Of a DNA stretch of 64,000 nt, positions 1-11,524 are shown in pieces (the stretch's first letter is position 1; each line of letters begins with the position of its first letter). Position numbers and translations under genes: made by a program. The notes below the pieces were generated by a model. That model was given only the letters and a program-made list of their open reading frames with translations, was not told the DNA's origin and did no database searches. This DNA is from an uncultured Porphyromonadaceae bacterium (GTDB lineage Bacteria > Bacteroidota > Bacteroidia > Bacteroidales > Muribaculaceae), in the NCBI GenBank assembly GCA_947427285.1, contig CANEHE010000008.1:18028-82027 (forward strand). Reading direction: 5' to 3'.

Positions 1-3
1 GCG

Positions 4-861
4 ATGGCCGGAATAAGATACGACCACAGCAGCATATACGGCAGTTTCGTCACTCCCCGCTTCCACCTGAAATACTCCCCTGCCCACATCATATCGCTGA
101 GGGCATCGGCCGGCAAAGGATACCGGACCGACCATCCCCTTGCCGAACACAACAATCTTCTGGCATCCGGCCGACAGATCACAATCAGCGGACTCGACCA
201 GGAAAAAGCCTGGAACTTCGGCATAAGTTCGGCCATCAACATCCCGACAGACAACCGCGACATCAAACTCAATCTGGAATACTACTACACCCGCTTCGGA
301 TCGCAGACTGTGATCGACTATGACTCCAATCCATGGGAGATAGCCATCTACTCAACCAAAGGACTGAGTTACAGCCACACTTTCCAGATCGACGCAAGTT
401 ATATGCCGGTGCGCGGATTTGACATCACAGCCGCCTACCGATACAATGACGTCAAATCCACATACGCCGGAGGGATAAGAAGAGAAAAGCCCCTCACCAA
501 CCGATACAAGGCCCTTCTCACACTCTCTTATTCCACTCCGCTAAAACTATGGCAGTTTGACATCACCTGCCAGCTGAACGGAGGGGGCCGCATGCCCGAC
601 CCCTACACATTGCCCGACGGCCAGCTTTCCTGGCCTGAAAGGTTTCCGGCCTATTTCCAACTCAACGCACAGGTGACACGCTGGTTCAGGCACTTCTCAA
701 TATACATCGGAGGAGAAAATCTGACGAACTTCCGCCAGAAAAATCCCATAATCGGAGCGTCTGACCCCTGGAGTCCGGCATTTGAACCGACCATGGTATG
801 GGGGCCGGTGCACGGAGCCATGGCATATATCGGCATCCGCTTCAATTTCGGCAAACTTTAA
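4..861 (+). CDS. TonB-dependent receptor, C-terminal part (gene continues upstream of window)
   Basis: beta-barrel style sequence, '...GGENLTNFRQKNPIIGA...' and terminal '...MAYIGIRFNFGKL' typical of TonB receptor C-termini; the ATG at 4 is probably internal. Confidence 0.85.
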   Translation: MAGIRYDHSSIYGSFVTPRFHLKYSPAHIISLRASAGKGYRTDHPLAEHNNLLASGRQITISGLDQEKAWNFGISSAINIPTDNRDIKLNLEYYYTRFGSQTVIDYDSNPWEIAIYSTKGLSYSHTFQIDASYMPVRGFDITAAYRYNDVKSTYAGGIRREKPLTNRYKALLTLSYSTPLKLWQFDITCQLNGGGRMPDPYTLPDGQLSWPERFPAYFQLNAQVTRWFRHFSIYIGGENLTNFRQKNPIIGASDPWSPAFEPTMVWGPVHGAMAYIGIRFNFGKL

Positions 862-906
862 GAGCTTGTTTAAAAATAAACATTCATACAAAACCGTTAA
901 ACTGAC

Positions 907-1362
907 ATGAAAAAGATTCTGACCATCGTGACGCTCATGGCTGCCGTGTTCAGCCTCTGCGCCAAAGACCTCAAGACAATCGTCTTCACAACCCAGCCCC
1001 CGATGAGCTGTGAGAACTGCGAGAATAAAATCAAAGGCAATCTCCGCTTTGAGAAGGGTGTGAAAGATATCCGGACCAGTGTGGCAAACCAGGAGGTAAA
1101 AATCACCTTCGATCCTGAAAAGACCAACCAGAAAGCTCTGGAGACCGCATTCGGGAAAATCGGATATAAAGTAAGCGTGAAGGGAACCGCCACTGCCAAA
1201 AAACTATGTCCGGAGACAGGCAAACCCTGTGCAGGCTCAGACGGCAAGACCTGCTGCTCCAAAAAGAAAAAAGCGAATTGCGACAGTAAGAAAACGTGTA
1301 CCGACAGCAAAAAGGTATGTACTGCCAACAAGAAAGCGTGCACCAGTACCTGTAAAAAATAA
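907..1362 (+). CDS. Secreted heavy-metal-associated (HMA) domain protein with Cys/Lys-rich C-terminal tail
   Basis: signal peptide MKKILTIVTLMAAVFSLCA, HMA-like motif MSCENCENKIKG, 9 Cys in the last ~52 aa. Confidence 0.8.
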   Translation: MKKILTIVTLMAAVFSLCAKDLKTIVFTTQPPMSCENCENKIKGNLRFEKGVKDIRTSVANQEVKITFDPEKTNQKALETAFGKIGYKVSVKGTATAKKLCPETGKPCAGSDGKTCCSKKKKANCDSKKTCTDSKKVCTANKKACTSTCKK

Positions 1363-1399
1363 ACCGGAATATGCCTTCTGGCGATTGATTCAGACACTA

Positions 1400-1439
1400 A
1401 AGAACCGGGATTGTGAAGAGTTTCGCAATCCCGGTTCTT
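1400..1439. terminator. Intrinsic (probably bidirectional) terminator between convergent genes
   Basis: perfect 14-bp inverted repeat AAGAACCGGGATTG / CAATCCCGGTTCTT, 12-nt loop, between convergent stops. Confidence 0.8.
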
Positions 1440-1465
1440 CAATACCTTGTTGTCAACAAGGACGT

Positions 1466-2275
1466 TTATTTCTTGGAGGCAGCGGATTCAGGGCGTTTGA
1501 GACCGTCTTTCTCACAACGTTTCGTCATGTTCTTGATCCGGGCAGATGTCTCGGGATGGGAGGAGAACATCTTGGAAAAATAACTTGACTTCGCACCGCT
1601 GGAATTCTCCATCTTCTGAAATTTCTCAAATGCCATGACCATCCCCCACGGATTGCGCCCGTGTGTCTTGAGGAAATCATAACCGCAGTTGTCGGCCTCA
1701 TTCTCCTGTTTCTGCGAATATTTCGCGTTGATAAACGACTCTCCGAGTGTGCCGAGTTGCGATTCCGTCAAAGCTGCGGCCTTGCCGCCTGTGGAGGCTA
1801 CCGCATCCTTAAGAGCACCGGTGAGAAGCTGCGTGCGGAATGCATTCTTGGAATGGCGTTTGAGCACATGTCCTATCTCATGGCCTATTATCCCCATGAG
1901 TTCATCATCGTCCATAATGTCCATCAATGAGGAGAATACCCGCACGCTTCCGTCGGGACATGCGAACGCGTTCACATCTGTCACATTGTAGACCTTGAAG
2001 TTCAAAGGTATGCCGTCGGCATCCTTGATTCCCTCCGTAAGTTTCCTGAGACGGATCGTATAGGGATCATCCTCGGGAAGCACAGGATTGTTCTTATCCA
2101 TCCAGTCTACCGACTCCTTGACATACGAAGCCATCTGGGCATCCGTAAGGGTTGCGGCCTGTACGGCTTTGGTAGCCCCGCCGATTGCTTTCTTGAGATT
2201 GAACTGGGCCGATGCGGGCAACACAGTCAAAGCGCAGAAGAGTGCAAGAATCACTCCCTTTGTTCTCTTTTTCAT
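1466..2275 (-). CDS. M48 family metallopeptidase
   Basis: GHEIGHVLKRHSKN (HExxH), secreted N-terminus, EADNCGYDFL. Confidence 0.9.
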   Translation of the reverse strand: MKKRTKGVILALFCALTVLPASAQFNLKKAIGGATKAVQAATLTDAQMASYVKESVDWMDKNNPVLPEDDPYTIRLRKLTEGIKDADGIPLNFKVYNVTDVNAFACPDGSVRVFSSLMDIMDDDELMGIIGHEIGHVLKRHSKNAFRTQLLTGALKDAVASTGGKAAALTESQLGTLGESFINAKYSQKQENEADNCGYDFLKTHGRNPWGMVMAFEKFQKMENSSGAKSSYFSKMFSSHPETSARIKNMTKRCEKDGLKRPESAASKK

Positions 2276-2319
2276 AGATTATACAGTATTTAAGTAAGTG
2301 ATTATCCGGTAGTAAATCA

Positions 2320-2352
2320 CGTCTCCGTAATCCTTATTGGAAAGCGGAGACG
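2320..2352 (-). terminator. Hairpin downstream of gyrB
   Basis: CGTCTCCG...CGGAGACG perfect 8-bp stem just after the gyrB stop; no strong T-tract. Confidence 0.4.
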
Positions 2353-2375
2353 CTGTAAGCGTATGTCGAGCCCGG

Positions 2376-4463
<2,088 letters not shown>

Positions 4464-4478
4464 TTATAAAAATTAGGA

Positions 4479-6896
4479 TTATTCAGCCAGAAGCGAACGA
4501 GAAGGTTCCTGAATGACATCTCTTACCGGGACAGCAGAAGCTCCCGAAAGAGGTCTGAGAGAAGAGGTCCTGGAAGTCACATTTCCCTGAGCGGCGGGAT
4601 ATTCCACTCCCTGGTAATTCATCAGTGAGACATCTATGCGGCTATTTTCCCTGACCGCATAAGCGGGAATGGGATAACGCCAACCGTTGATGGCCGATGT
4701 CGACAATGTGCCCGACATTGAGGCAGGCCAGTTGCCCGACGATGTGTCGCCCGACACGTACATCCGGCGTTCGAGGGGGAGATTCCAGCGTTTCTGGTCG
4801 AACCAACCGTGACCTTCGCCCCACAGTTCTATCCGACGATAACGCTGTATCTCCTGGAGCAATGCTTCGCCGGAGGCAGTGCATGAATAGGAGGAATCAC
4901 GACTGATGTTGAGCGATATAAGAAGCTGGCGCGCCATATTTTCATCCCCGAGACGGTAAGCCGCCTCTGCCTGGGAAAGCAGAACCTCCTCCGCACGGAG
5001 GAACACCACTGCATCCGTAAAGGAATAGGTCGGCTGGGAAGCATAGAATTTCACCTGCGCACCGAACTGAACCGGTACATATGACCCCGAACGGGCAAAT
5101 GCGGGATCGGTGGCACCCGTCGGCTTGGCACTTGCAAGAATGCTTGCGAACATCCTTGAGCCAGATTGCCATGATCCGCCACGCAGATATGTCAGAGTCT
5201 GACTGTCGACGTTGTCCGGATTATACCAGGCATTCCAAGTCGGCATCCTTGAAGCATAGTCCGGCATCGCGAAAAGACGACGACGCATATCGGTCTCCGG
5301 TATGGACATATATAGATCCTTATCTATGGCACCGGGAGCATATCGCCAGAGTGAAGGATAGACTCCGTTACAGGTATTAAAGGAATGGGCAGCCCAATAA
5401 TAAAGTCCTATTTCTCCTCCGCCCGGCATTATCTCATAACCATTGGTGGCACCCCACAGCCAGCTGCGTGTCGGGGTGAAGAATCCCGCTTTGAGATCAT
5501 CGGGGGTGGAAAGTGTCTTTCCGGTCATGATGGCTGCGGCAAGATCGCGGGCCGTCGACCAGTCTTCCCTGAGCATGGCAAGACGCATCTTCACGGCACG
5601 CGCCACATCGAGGCCGGGCATCAGAATGTCGGAAGAGACTGCCGGTACCCGTGTAAACACAGCGATCGCCTGGTCAAGATCGGCATAACACTGAGCGAGA
5701 ATATCCTTCATCTTCGCCAGAGGCTGGTGTTCTGTAGAGAAAGATGTCTCAAGAGGAACGCAATATGCCTCTCCGCCATTTGAATCCTGCCAACGTGAGC
5801 CATAGATCTGAAGCAACCGCCAGTAGGCATGACTGCGAAGAACAAGCATCCTCGCACGCACCACATCTATCTCGTCAGACGTCACACTCCCTTCGAAACG
5901 GCCAAGTTGGGAGATTACAAAATTGGCCAGAGCCACACTGCTGAAGCACATCTCCCAGGGAATAGCCTGCACCACAAGATCTGTTTTTTTCAACAGCTCC
6001 CATCCGAAGCCGATTTCCATAGCCAGACCACTGATCAGATTCTGCGATAAAGCATCTCCTACCGCCTGCATGATATACGGCTCACCGGTGGCATTGGGAG
6101 CGTGGAAGGCGATATCCTGATACTGTGTATACAGCGACCGCATTGCGATTGTCTCAATGGCATTGAATATCTCCGATGAGGGCTTCTCTGCCGATACACG
6201 GAATGTGATCGGTTCATTAGGCATGACGACTGCGTATGTCCAGACTCCTGGCTCTCCCTCGACAGGTCTGAATATCCCGTAACCTCCGTACCTTTTGTTC
6301 AGATCCTCCCGCTGGGAGGATGTATATACACTTCGCCGATAGAACGCATTGGTACCGTTATGCACAAAATCGGCCGGACCGAAAGCATAATCGTAATTCC
6401 AGAAAGCCTCGTCCTGAAGGTAGCCGCTCATCTCAAGATGGGAACCAACCACAGGATAATACCCTTCGGGAGCCTCGATACGCAGACGCAGAAGGGAGCC
6501 ACATTTCACATCCCCCTCTTCAGCGCGGGTCGGAACACTTCTGACATTGGCATCCTCGGTAACAATCTCGTACGACACCTTTATCTCCGGCTGTCCCGGA
6601 GTCTCACTGTCGGTCTCCACTGTGACAGGATAACTCTCCTGTCCCCACCGTACAAAACGGATGTCGGAGATGCCCGGCGTTTCTGCCGTAGCCCAGCTGC
6701 CGGCCACATACCATAAATCACCGTTCCGCTGCATTACGAACGGCTTAGTGCTATGTGAAGGATAATGGGAATGCAGAATCTTGCCGGTATGGTCATAATA
6801 ATCCACACGGGTGCTTCCGGGAGTATACTGAGCCACAGCGGAAGGAGCTGCCGCAGCCAGAGCGGCAAAAGCGGATATCAGTAGTCTTTTCATCAT
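4479..6896 (-). CDS. RagB/SusD-like protein with extra ~230-aa N-terminal region
   Basis: SusD-like C-terminal half (RAEEVLLSQAEAAYRLGD, RRIELWGEGHGWFDQKRW); signal peptide ...AAAAPSAVAQ without lipobox Cys. Confidence 0.75.
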   Translation of the reverse strand: MMKRLLISAFAALAAAAPSAVAQYTPGSTRVDYYDHTGKILHSHYPSHSTKPFVMQRNGDLWYVAGSWATAETPGISDIRFVRWGQESYPVTVETDSETPGQPEIKVSYEIVTEDANVRSVPTRAEEGDVKCGSLLRLRIEAPEGYYPVVGSHLEMSGYLQDEAFWNYDYAFGPADFVHNGTNAFYRRSVYTSSQREDLNKRYGGYGIFRPVEGEPGVWTYAVVMPNEPITFRVSAEKPSSEIFNAIETIAMRSLYTQYQDIAFHAPNATGEPYIMQAVGDALSQNLISGLAMEIGFGWELLKKTDLVVQAIPWEMCFSSVALANFVISQLGRFEGSVTSDEIDVVRARMLVLRSHAYWRLLQIYGSRWQDSNGGEAYCVPLETSFSTEHQPLAKMKDILAQCYADLDQAIAVFTRVPAVSSDILMPGLDVARAVKMRLAMLREDWSTARDLAAAIMTGKTLSTPDDLKAGFFTPTRSWLWGATNGYEIMPGGGEIGLYYWAAHSFNTCNGVYPSLWRYAPGAIDKDLYMSIPETDMRRRLFAMPDYASRMPTWNAWYNPDNVDSQTLTYLRGGSWQSGSRMFASILASAKPTGATDPAFARSGSYVPVQFGAQVKFYASQPTYSFTDAVVFLRAEEVLLSQAEAAYRLGDENMARQLLISLNISRDSSYSCTASGEALLQEIQRYRRIELWGEGHGWFDQKRWNLPLERRMYVSGDTSSGNWPASMSGTLSTSAINGWRYPIPAYAVRENSRIDVSLMNYQGVEYPAAQGNVTSRTSSLRPLSGASAVPVRDVIQEPSRSLLAE

Positions 6897-7432
6897 TTTG
6901 TCAGGATTTTAAAAGTGGTACCGTCAATATCGACGATATGGACTCCGGCCCCGTAACGGGCGATATCAATCTCTGTGTCAGACGTGATGGTGAAAGCGGC
7001 CTCCGCCACACCCGCAGCCGACCATACGGATATTTTCACAGGCGACTCCACCTGTGTGACACGCATCTTTCCACCGTCGACGTCAACATTCACTTTCGCC
7101 GAAACAGTGACATCTTCGACACCGGACAATCCGGAGAATGACATATACTCCAGATTATCGAGAGGCATGTCAAGATAGATGATCGACCCGGGAATATCAG
7201 CAGAGGGATGAATTTTCCCGTTATCATCCATTTCGACATTGCCGGTATAGAGCACCAGAGCCATCGGTTCGCCTTTAGGCTGAGTATATACCGAAAACAT
7301 GTCACCGGTAATATCAAAGGAGATCGTCTTCCAGTCGGCGGTTATCACTATCACCGACGGCGACGCCCCGGAAGCTGAAAGTCCGGCACAGGCAATGGCA
7401 CCAAGACTCAGAATACGACATAATCGATTCAT
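6893..7432 (-). CDS. Secreted protein with T9SS-type C-terminal sorting-domain-like end
   Basis: signal peptide; C-term VKISVWSAAGVAEAAFTITSDTEIDIARYGAGVHIVDIDGTTFKILTK resembles T9SS type A CTD; 4-bp overlap with downstream gene. Confidence 0.55.
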   Translation of the reverse strand: MNRLCRILSLGAIACAGLSASGASPSVIVITADWKTISFDITGDMFSVYTQPKGEPMALVLYTGNVEMDDNGKIHPSADIPGSIIYLDMPLDNLEYMSFSGLSGVEDVTVSAKVNVDVDGGKMRVTQVESPVKISVWSAAGVAEAAFTITSDTEIDIARYGAGVHIVDIDGTTFKILTK

Positions 7433-7514
7433 AACTTTATTAGGTTGTTGTTTAACAATAAGAAATTATTCACGGCACAAAGATATAAAGAATCCTCCGG
7501 TTTACCCCCCCGAG

Positions 7515-7548
7515 TAGTTAAAAATTGCAAAACGGCAATTTTTAACTA
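7515..7548. repeat. Perfect 14-bp inverted repeat in divergent intergenic region
   Basis: TAGTTAAAAATTGC-aaaacg-GCAATTTTTAACTA. Confidence 0.8.
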
Positions 7549-7672
7549 CATTTTCCGTAAATCACCGCAAAAATGCGGCGATTATTTGACATTTTCACCG
7601 CAAATATCTTTCTTCGTTGCTTTCTGATTTTATGGATTCCGATGCCGTCGCCCTGTGTCCAGGACAACGGAG

Positions 7673-7703
7673 TTGCGCGTTCGGAGAATTATGACTACCT
7701 TTG
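7673..7703 (+). promoter_or_regulatory. Promoter of hpt
   Basis: TTG-20 nt-TACCTTTG, upstream of hpt. Confidence 0.6.
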
Positions 7704-7778
7704 TCCCAAATTTTTTGTTTCCGCCGGACAAGCTCAAAAAACAGGTCCGCACGGAGCTGTCACACACAAAAAAGCTGA

Positions 7779-8330
7779 GTGAATATGGAAAACAAACTCG
7801 TTGTCAACGGACTCAAATTCGTGCCCTATCTCAAGGAGGAGGAGATTCTGAAGCAAGTGAAGCGCGTAGCGGAGGAACTGCGCCGCGATCTGGAAGGGAA
7901 GAAACCCCTTTTCCTCTGTGTGCTCAACGGCGCGTTCATCTTCGCGGCTGATCTTTTCCGCGAGACCGGACTTAACGACGCACAGATTGCTTTCGTGCGC
8001 TATGCCTCCTACGAAGGGACCTCCTCCACAGGCAAGGTAAAGCAGATGATGGGCCTCCCCGACAACATCGAGGGGCGCGATATAGTCATAATAGAGGATA
8101 TTGTCGACACCGGTCTGACGGCCGACAGGATGATCGCCGACATACGCAAGCATAATCCGGCCTCGGTGCGCTTCGTCACTCTGCTCCACAAGCCTGCAAG
8201 CTCCAAGACAGGTTTCGTGCCCGACTACGTGGCTTTCGCCATTCCGCCGAAATTCATCATCGGCTACGGACTCGATCTCGACGGCAAAGTGCGCAATCTG
8301 CGCGACATCTACGTCAACACAGAGGACTGA
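7779..8330 (+). CDS. hpt: Hypoxanthine phosphoribosyltransferase
   Basis: PRPP motif DIVIIEDIVDTGLTADRM. Confidence 0.9.
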   Translation: MNMENKLVVNGLKFVPYLKEEEILKQVKRVAEELRRDLEGKKPLFLCVLNGAFIFAADLFRETGLNDAQIAFVRYASYEGTSSTGKVKQMMGLPDNIEGRDIVIIEDIVDTGLTADRMIADIRKHNPASVRFVTLLHKPASSKTGFVPDYVAFAIPPKFIIGYGLDLDGKVRNLRDIYVNTED

Positions 8331-8368
8331 CAACTATCGTTTTAGAAACTATCGAAACACACTGACAC

Positions 8369-8971
8369 ATGCTCAATCTCGTCTTATTCGGAGCTCCCGG
8401 CAGCGGAAAAGGCACCCAGAGTGCCAAACTGATAGACCAATACGGTCTTTACCACATATCCACCGGCGAATTGCTGCGCGACCACATTGCCCGCGGCACT
8501 GAACTGGGAAAGACCGCAGACTCATACATATCGCGCGGACAACTGATCCCGGACGAACTGATGACAGAGATCCTCGACGATGTGCTTGACAAACATGCCT
8601 CGGAGAAAAACGGAGTGGTGTTCGACGGATATCCGCGCACCATCCCTCAGGCGGAGGCTCTGAAACGACTGCTGCGCAAACGAGGTTCGGATCTGCATGC
8701 CGTAATAGGGCTGGAGGTGCCCGAAGATGAACTTGTCGACCGCATGATCAAACGGGGCAAAGAGACAGGACGTGCCGACGACAATCTTGAGACCATAAAG
8801 AAACGTCTTGACGTATATCACAGCCAGACATGCCCCTTGAGGGAGTACTATAAAAACGAGGGTAAATATATCGGTGTCAACGGTTCGGGAATCGTCGACG
8901 AAATTTTCAACCATATCGCCGAGGGGATAGAAAAGGCCACAGGCCGTGTACCCCGCTCACGTCACCGCTGA
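8369..8971 (+). CDS. adk: Adenylate kinase
   Basis: LVLFGAPGSGKGTQSAKL, VVFDGYPRTIPQAEAL. Confidence 0.97.
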   Translation: MLNLVLFGAPGSGKGTQSAKLIDQYGLYHISTGELLRDHIARGTELGKTADSYISRGQLIPDELMTEILDDVLDKHASEKNGVVFDGYPRTIPQAEALKRLLRKRGSDLHAVIGLEVPEDELVDRMIKRGKETGRADDNLETIKKRLDVYHSQTCPLREYYKNEGKYIGVNGSGIVDEIFNHIAEGIEKATGRVPRSRHR

Positions 8972-9005
8972 CCCCGGGATCCTATTTTAACACCCCTCTC
9001 CTCTC

Positions 9006-10331
9006 ATGGAAAAGATGTATCAGTATCTCTGGCGGACCGCCGCGCTCGGCAGGGATTTCCATCTTACCGACGGGAGGATGCTCCATCTGGTCAATCCCGG
9101 AAATCAGAATTTTGATGCCGGCCCCGATTTCTCCAACGCCCGCATACGTGTCGACGGCATGCAATGGGCCGGAAACGTGGAGATACATTTACGCGCATCA
9201 GACTGGTATCATCATGGACACGACCGCAATCCGGTCTACGACCAAGTGATGCTGCATGTGGTGGGAGTCAACGACCGGTCTGTGACACGGAAAGACGGAT
9301 CCATGATGCCGACACTGGTATTCAATGTTCCGGAGGAGGCGCAAAGGCTTTATGTCTCACTCACATCCCCGGTAGCGGAGAAGATCAGATGCGCCGCCTC
9401 GATATCGAAAATACCGCGTCTTACTCTGGAAGACTGGCTGGAATCACTCGCGCTTGAAAGGATCCAGGAGAAGGCTACAAGGATTCTTGACGAGAACGAC
9501 AACCTCCGGGGCGACTGGGAGCAGACTTGCTTCGTGACTCTTGCAAGGGGACTTGGATTCGGACTCAACGGAGTCCCTTTCGAAATACTCGCCCGCAGCC
9601 TGCCCCTTAAATTCATACGCCGACATTCCGACAATCTGTTTCAGATCGAGGCGTTGCTCTTCGGGCAGGCGGGAATGCTCGATTCCTCATGCCGGATCTT
9701 CGACGACTATTATCAGCAACTATGCCGCGAATATTATTTCCTTGCCAGAAAATACAGCCTGAAGCCGATGCAGACGTCGGTATGGAAATTCGCCAGAACA
9801 CGCCCGCAGAATTTCCCGCACCGGCGCATCGCTTTTCTATGCAAGGCTCTTGAAGGGGGATTCCCCCTCATGGGCAGTCTTCTCGACGCCGATACCCCTG
9901 AACAGACTCTCTCGCTCTTCGGATGGAGGCTGTCCGGCTTCTGGAAAGACCGCTTCTCATTCGACACACCTGCATCACGGACAACTGACCGTCTCAGTCA
10001 GACATCCGTCTATTCTCTGGCGATCAATGTGGCCGCCCCTCTGATGTATGCCTACGCCGCCAGACACGGCAACGAATCTCCTGCACTGCGTGCGCTGAGA
10101 CTGCTGGAACTGTTGCCTCCCGAGAAAAACACACTCACACGCGATTTCGAAACCCTCGGACTCTGTGCCGCCAATGCCATGCGCAGTCAGGCTCTGATAC
10201 AGCTTCACAAACGATACTGCGACGAGGGCCGCTGTCTCGACTGCCGGTTCAGCAACCGCATGATCGCGGCTGTGGCACACGAATCCGCAGGTATCTATAC
10301 TGTAGTATCCGAAAACGAGGAATGGCTATGA
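9006..10331 (+). CDS. DUF2851 family protein
   Basis: MYQYLWRTAALGRDFHLTDGRMLHLVNPGNQNFDAGPDFSNARIRVDG...GNVEIHLRASDW. Confidence 0.8.
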   Translation: MEKMYQYLWRTAALGRDFHLTDGRMLHLVNPGNQNFDAGPDFSNARIRVDGMQWAGNVEIHLRASDWYHHGHDRNPVYDQVMLHVVGVNDRSVTRKDGSMMPTLVFNVPEEAQRLYVSLTSPVAEKIRCAASISKIPRLTLEDWLESLALERIQEKATRILDENDNLRGDWEQTCFVTLARGLGFGLNGVPFEILARSLPLKFIRRHSDNLFQIEALLFGQAGMLDSSCRIFDDYYQQLCREYYFLARKYSLKPMQTSVWKFARTRPQNFPHRRIAFLCKALEGGFPLMGSLLDADTPEQTLSLFGWRLSGFWKDRFSFDTPASRTTDRLSQTSVYSLAINVAAPLMYAYAARHGNESPALRALRLLELLPPEKNTLTRDFETLGLCAANAMRSQALIQLHKRYCDEGRCLDCRFSNRMIAAVAHESAGIYTVVSENEEWL

Positions 10332-11524
10332 AATCTCCGATATCATACGTTCCGAAGATAATCGTCGCCCCCGATTCATTCAAAGGGGTGCTGAAAGCTC
10401 CCGAGGCTGCCCTGGCCATCGCCGACGGGGTCCGGAAAGGGCTCCGCAAGATATTCCCCGACAGGGAGTACCGGATCGAGACAATCCCCGTCGCCGACGG
10501 CGGAGAAGGGACGGCGGAAGTGCTTGCAAAGGCCTGCGGAGCTTTGCCTGTGGAAGTCGAGACACTCTCTCCTCTCCTGAAACCCATAAAAGCCTCCTAT
10601 CATTTTCTTCCCAACGAGGGAGATGAGTCCTCCAGAGCGTTCATCGACCTTGCCGCCGCCGCCGGTCTGCCTCTGGTGCCTCCACCACGACGCAACCCTC
10701 TCGACACCTCCACCTTCGGCACAGGAATACTGATCGCCGACGCCATACGCCGTGGGGCACGCGATATTATCATCGGAGCGGGAGGAAGTGCCACAGTCGA
10801 CGGCGGAGCGGGTGCGTTGCAGGCGTTGGGAGCAACGTTTACTGATACGGAAGGAACTTTAATGACCGAACCGTTACGGGGCTGTGATCTGGAGCGTATC
10901 GCCGGAATAAATACAATACCCGGATTCATGCGCGACATCAGTATAACAATCGCTACCGATGTGACCGCGCCTCTGACAGGCCCGACTGGAGCGGCAATGG
11001 TGTTTGCTCCGCAGAAAGGGGCTTCCCGGGAGGAAACCATATATCTGGATGCGGCATTGGGCAAATTTGCCCACACTCTTCAACAATGCGGATTCGCCGA
11101 TGTGGCCTCCTTGTCCGGAAGCGGAGCGGCCGGAGGTTTTGCCGCGGGAATGGCTGCCGTTGCCGGAGCGATATTGCGGCCGGGAGCCTTGATGGTACTG
11201 GACGCCGTCGGGATGGCATACAGACTGCAGGGCGCGTCGCTGATGATCACCGGAGAGGGATGTGCCGACGGTCAGACACTTATGGAGAAAGCACCTTTCG
11301 CGGCAATGAGAATGGCCCGGGAAAGCCGTATGCCTGTATTGCTGCTTGCCGGTCGGATCAAAGAGAAAGAAAGACTTATGGATGCCGGCTTCACAGACGT
11401 CATCGACATAAATGAGGGCCATGACTCCGGAGAGGACAGCCTTGACCCGGACATCGCCCGCAGAAGACTTGAAGCCGCCGCCTTCAACGCTGTGCGCCGT
11501 CTTTTCCAGACCCGGAACGCCTGA
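10322..11524 (+). CDS. Glycerate kinase
   Basis: IIVAPDSFKGVLKAPEAALAIADGVRKG, VADGGEGTAEVL, GAGGSATVDGGAGALQALGA. Confidence 0.93.
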   Translation: MAMKSPISYVPKIIVAPDSFKGVLKAPEAALAIADGVRKGLRKIFPDREYRIETIPVADGGEGTAEVLAKACGALPVEVETLSPLLKPIKASYHFLPNEGDESSRAFIDLAAAAGLPLVPPPRRNPLDTSTFGTGILIADAIRRGARDIIIGAGGSATVDGGAGALQALGATFTDTEGTLMTEPLRGCDLERIAGINTIPGFMRDISITIATDVTAPLTGPTGAAMVFAPQKGASREETIYLDAALGKFAHTLQQCGFADVASLSGSGAAGGFAAGMAAVAGAILRPGALMVLDAVGMAYRLQGASLMITGEGCADGQTLMEKAPFAAMRMARESRMPVLLLAGRIKEKERLMDAGFTDVIDINEGHDSGEDSLDPDIARRRLEAAAFNAVRRLFQTRNA

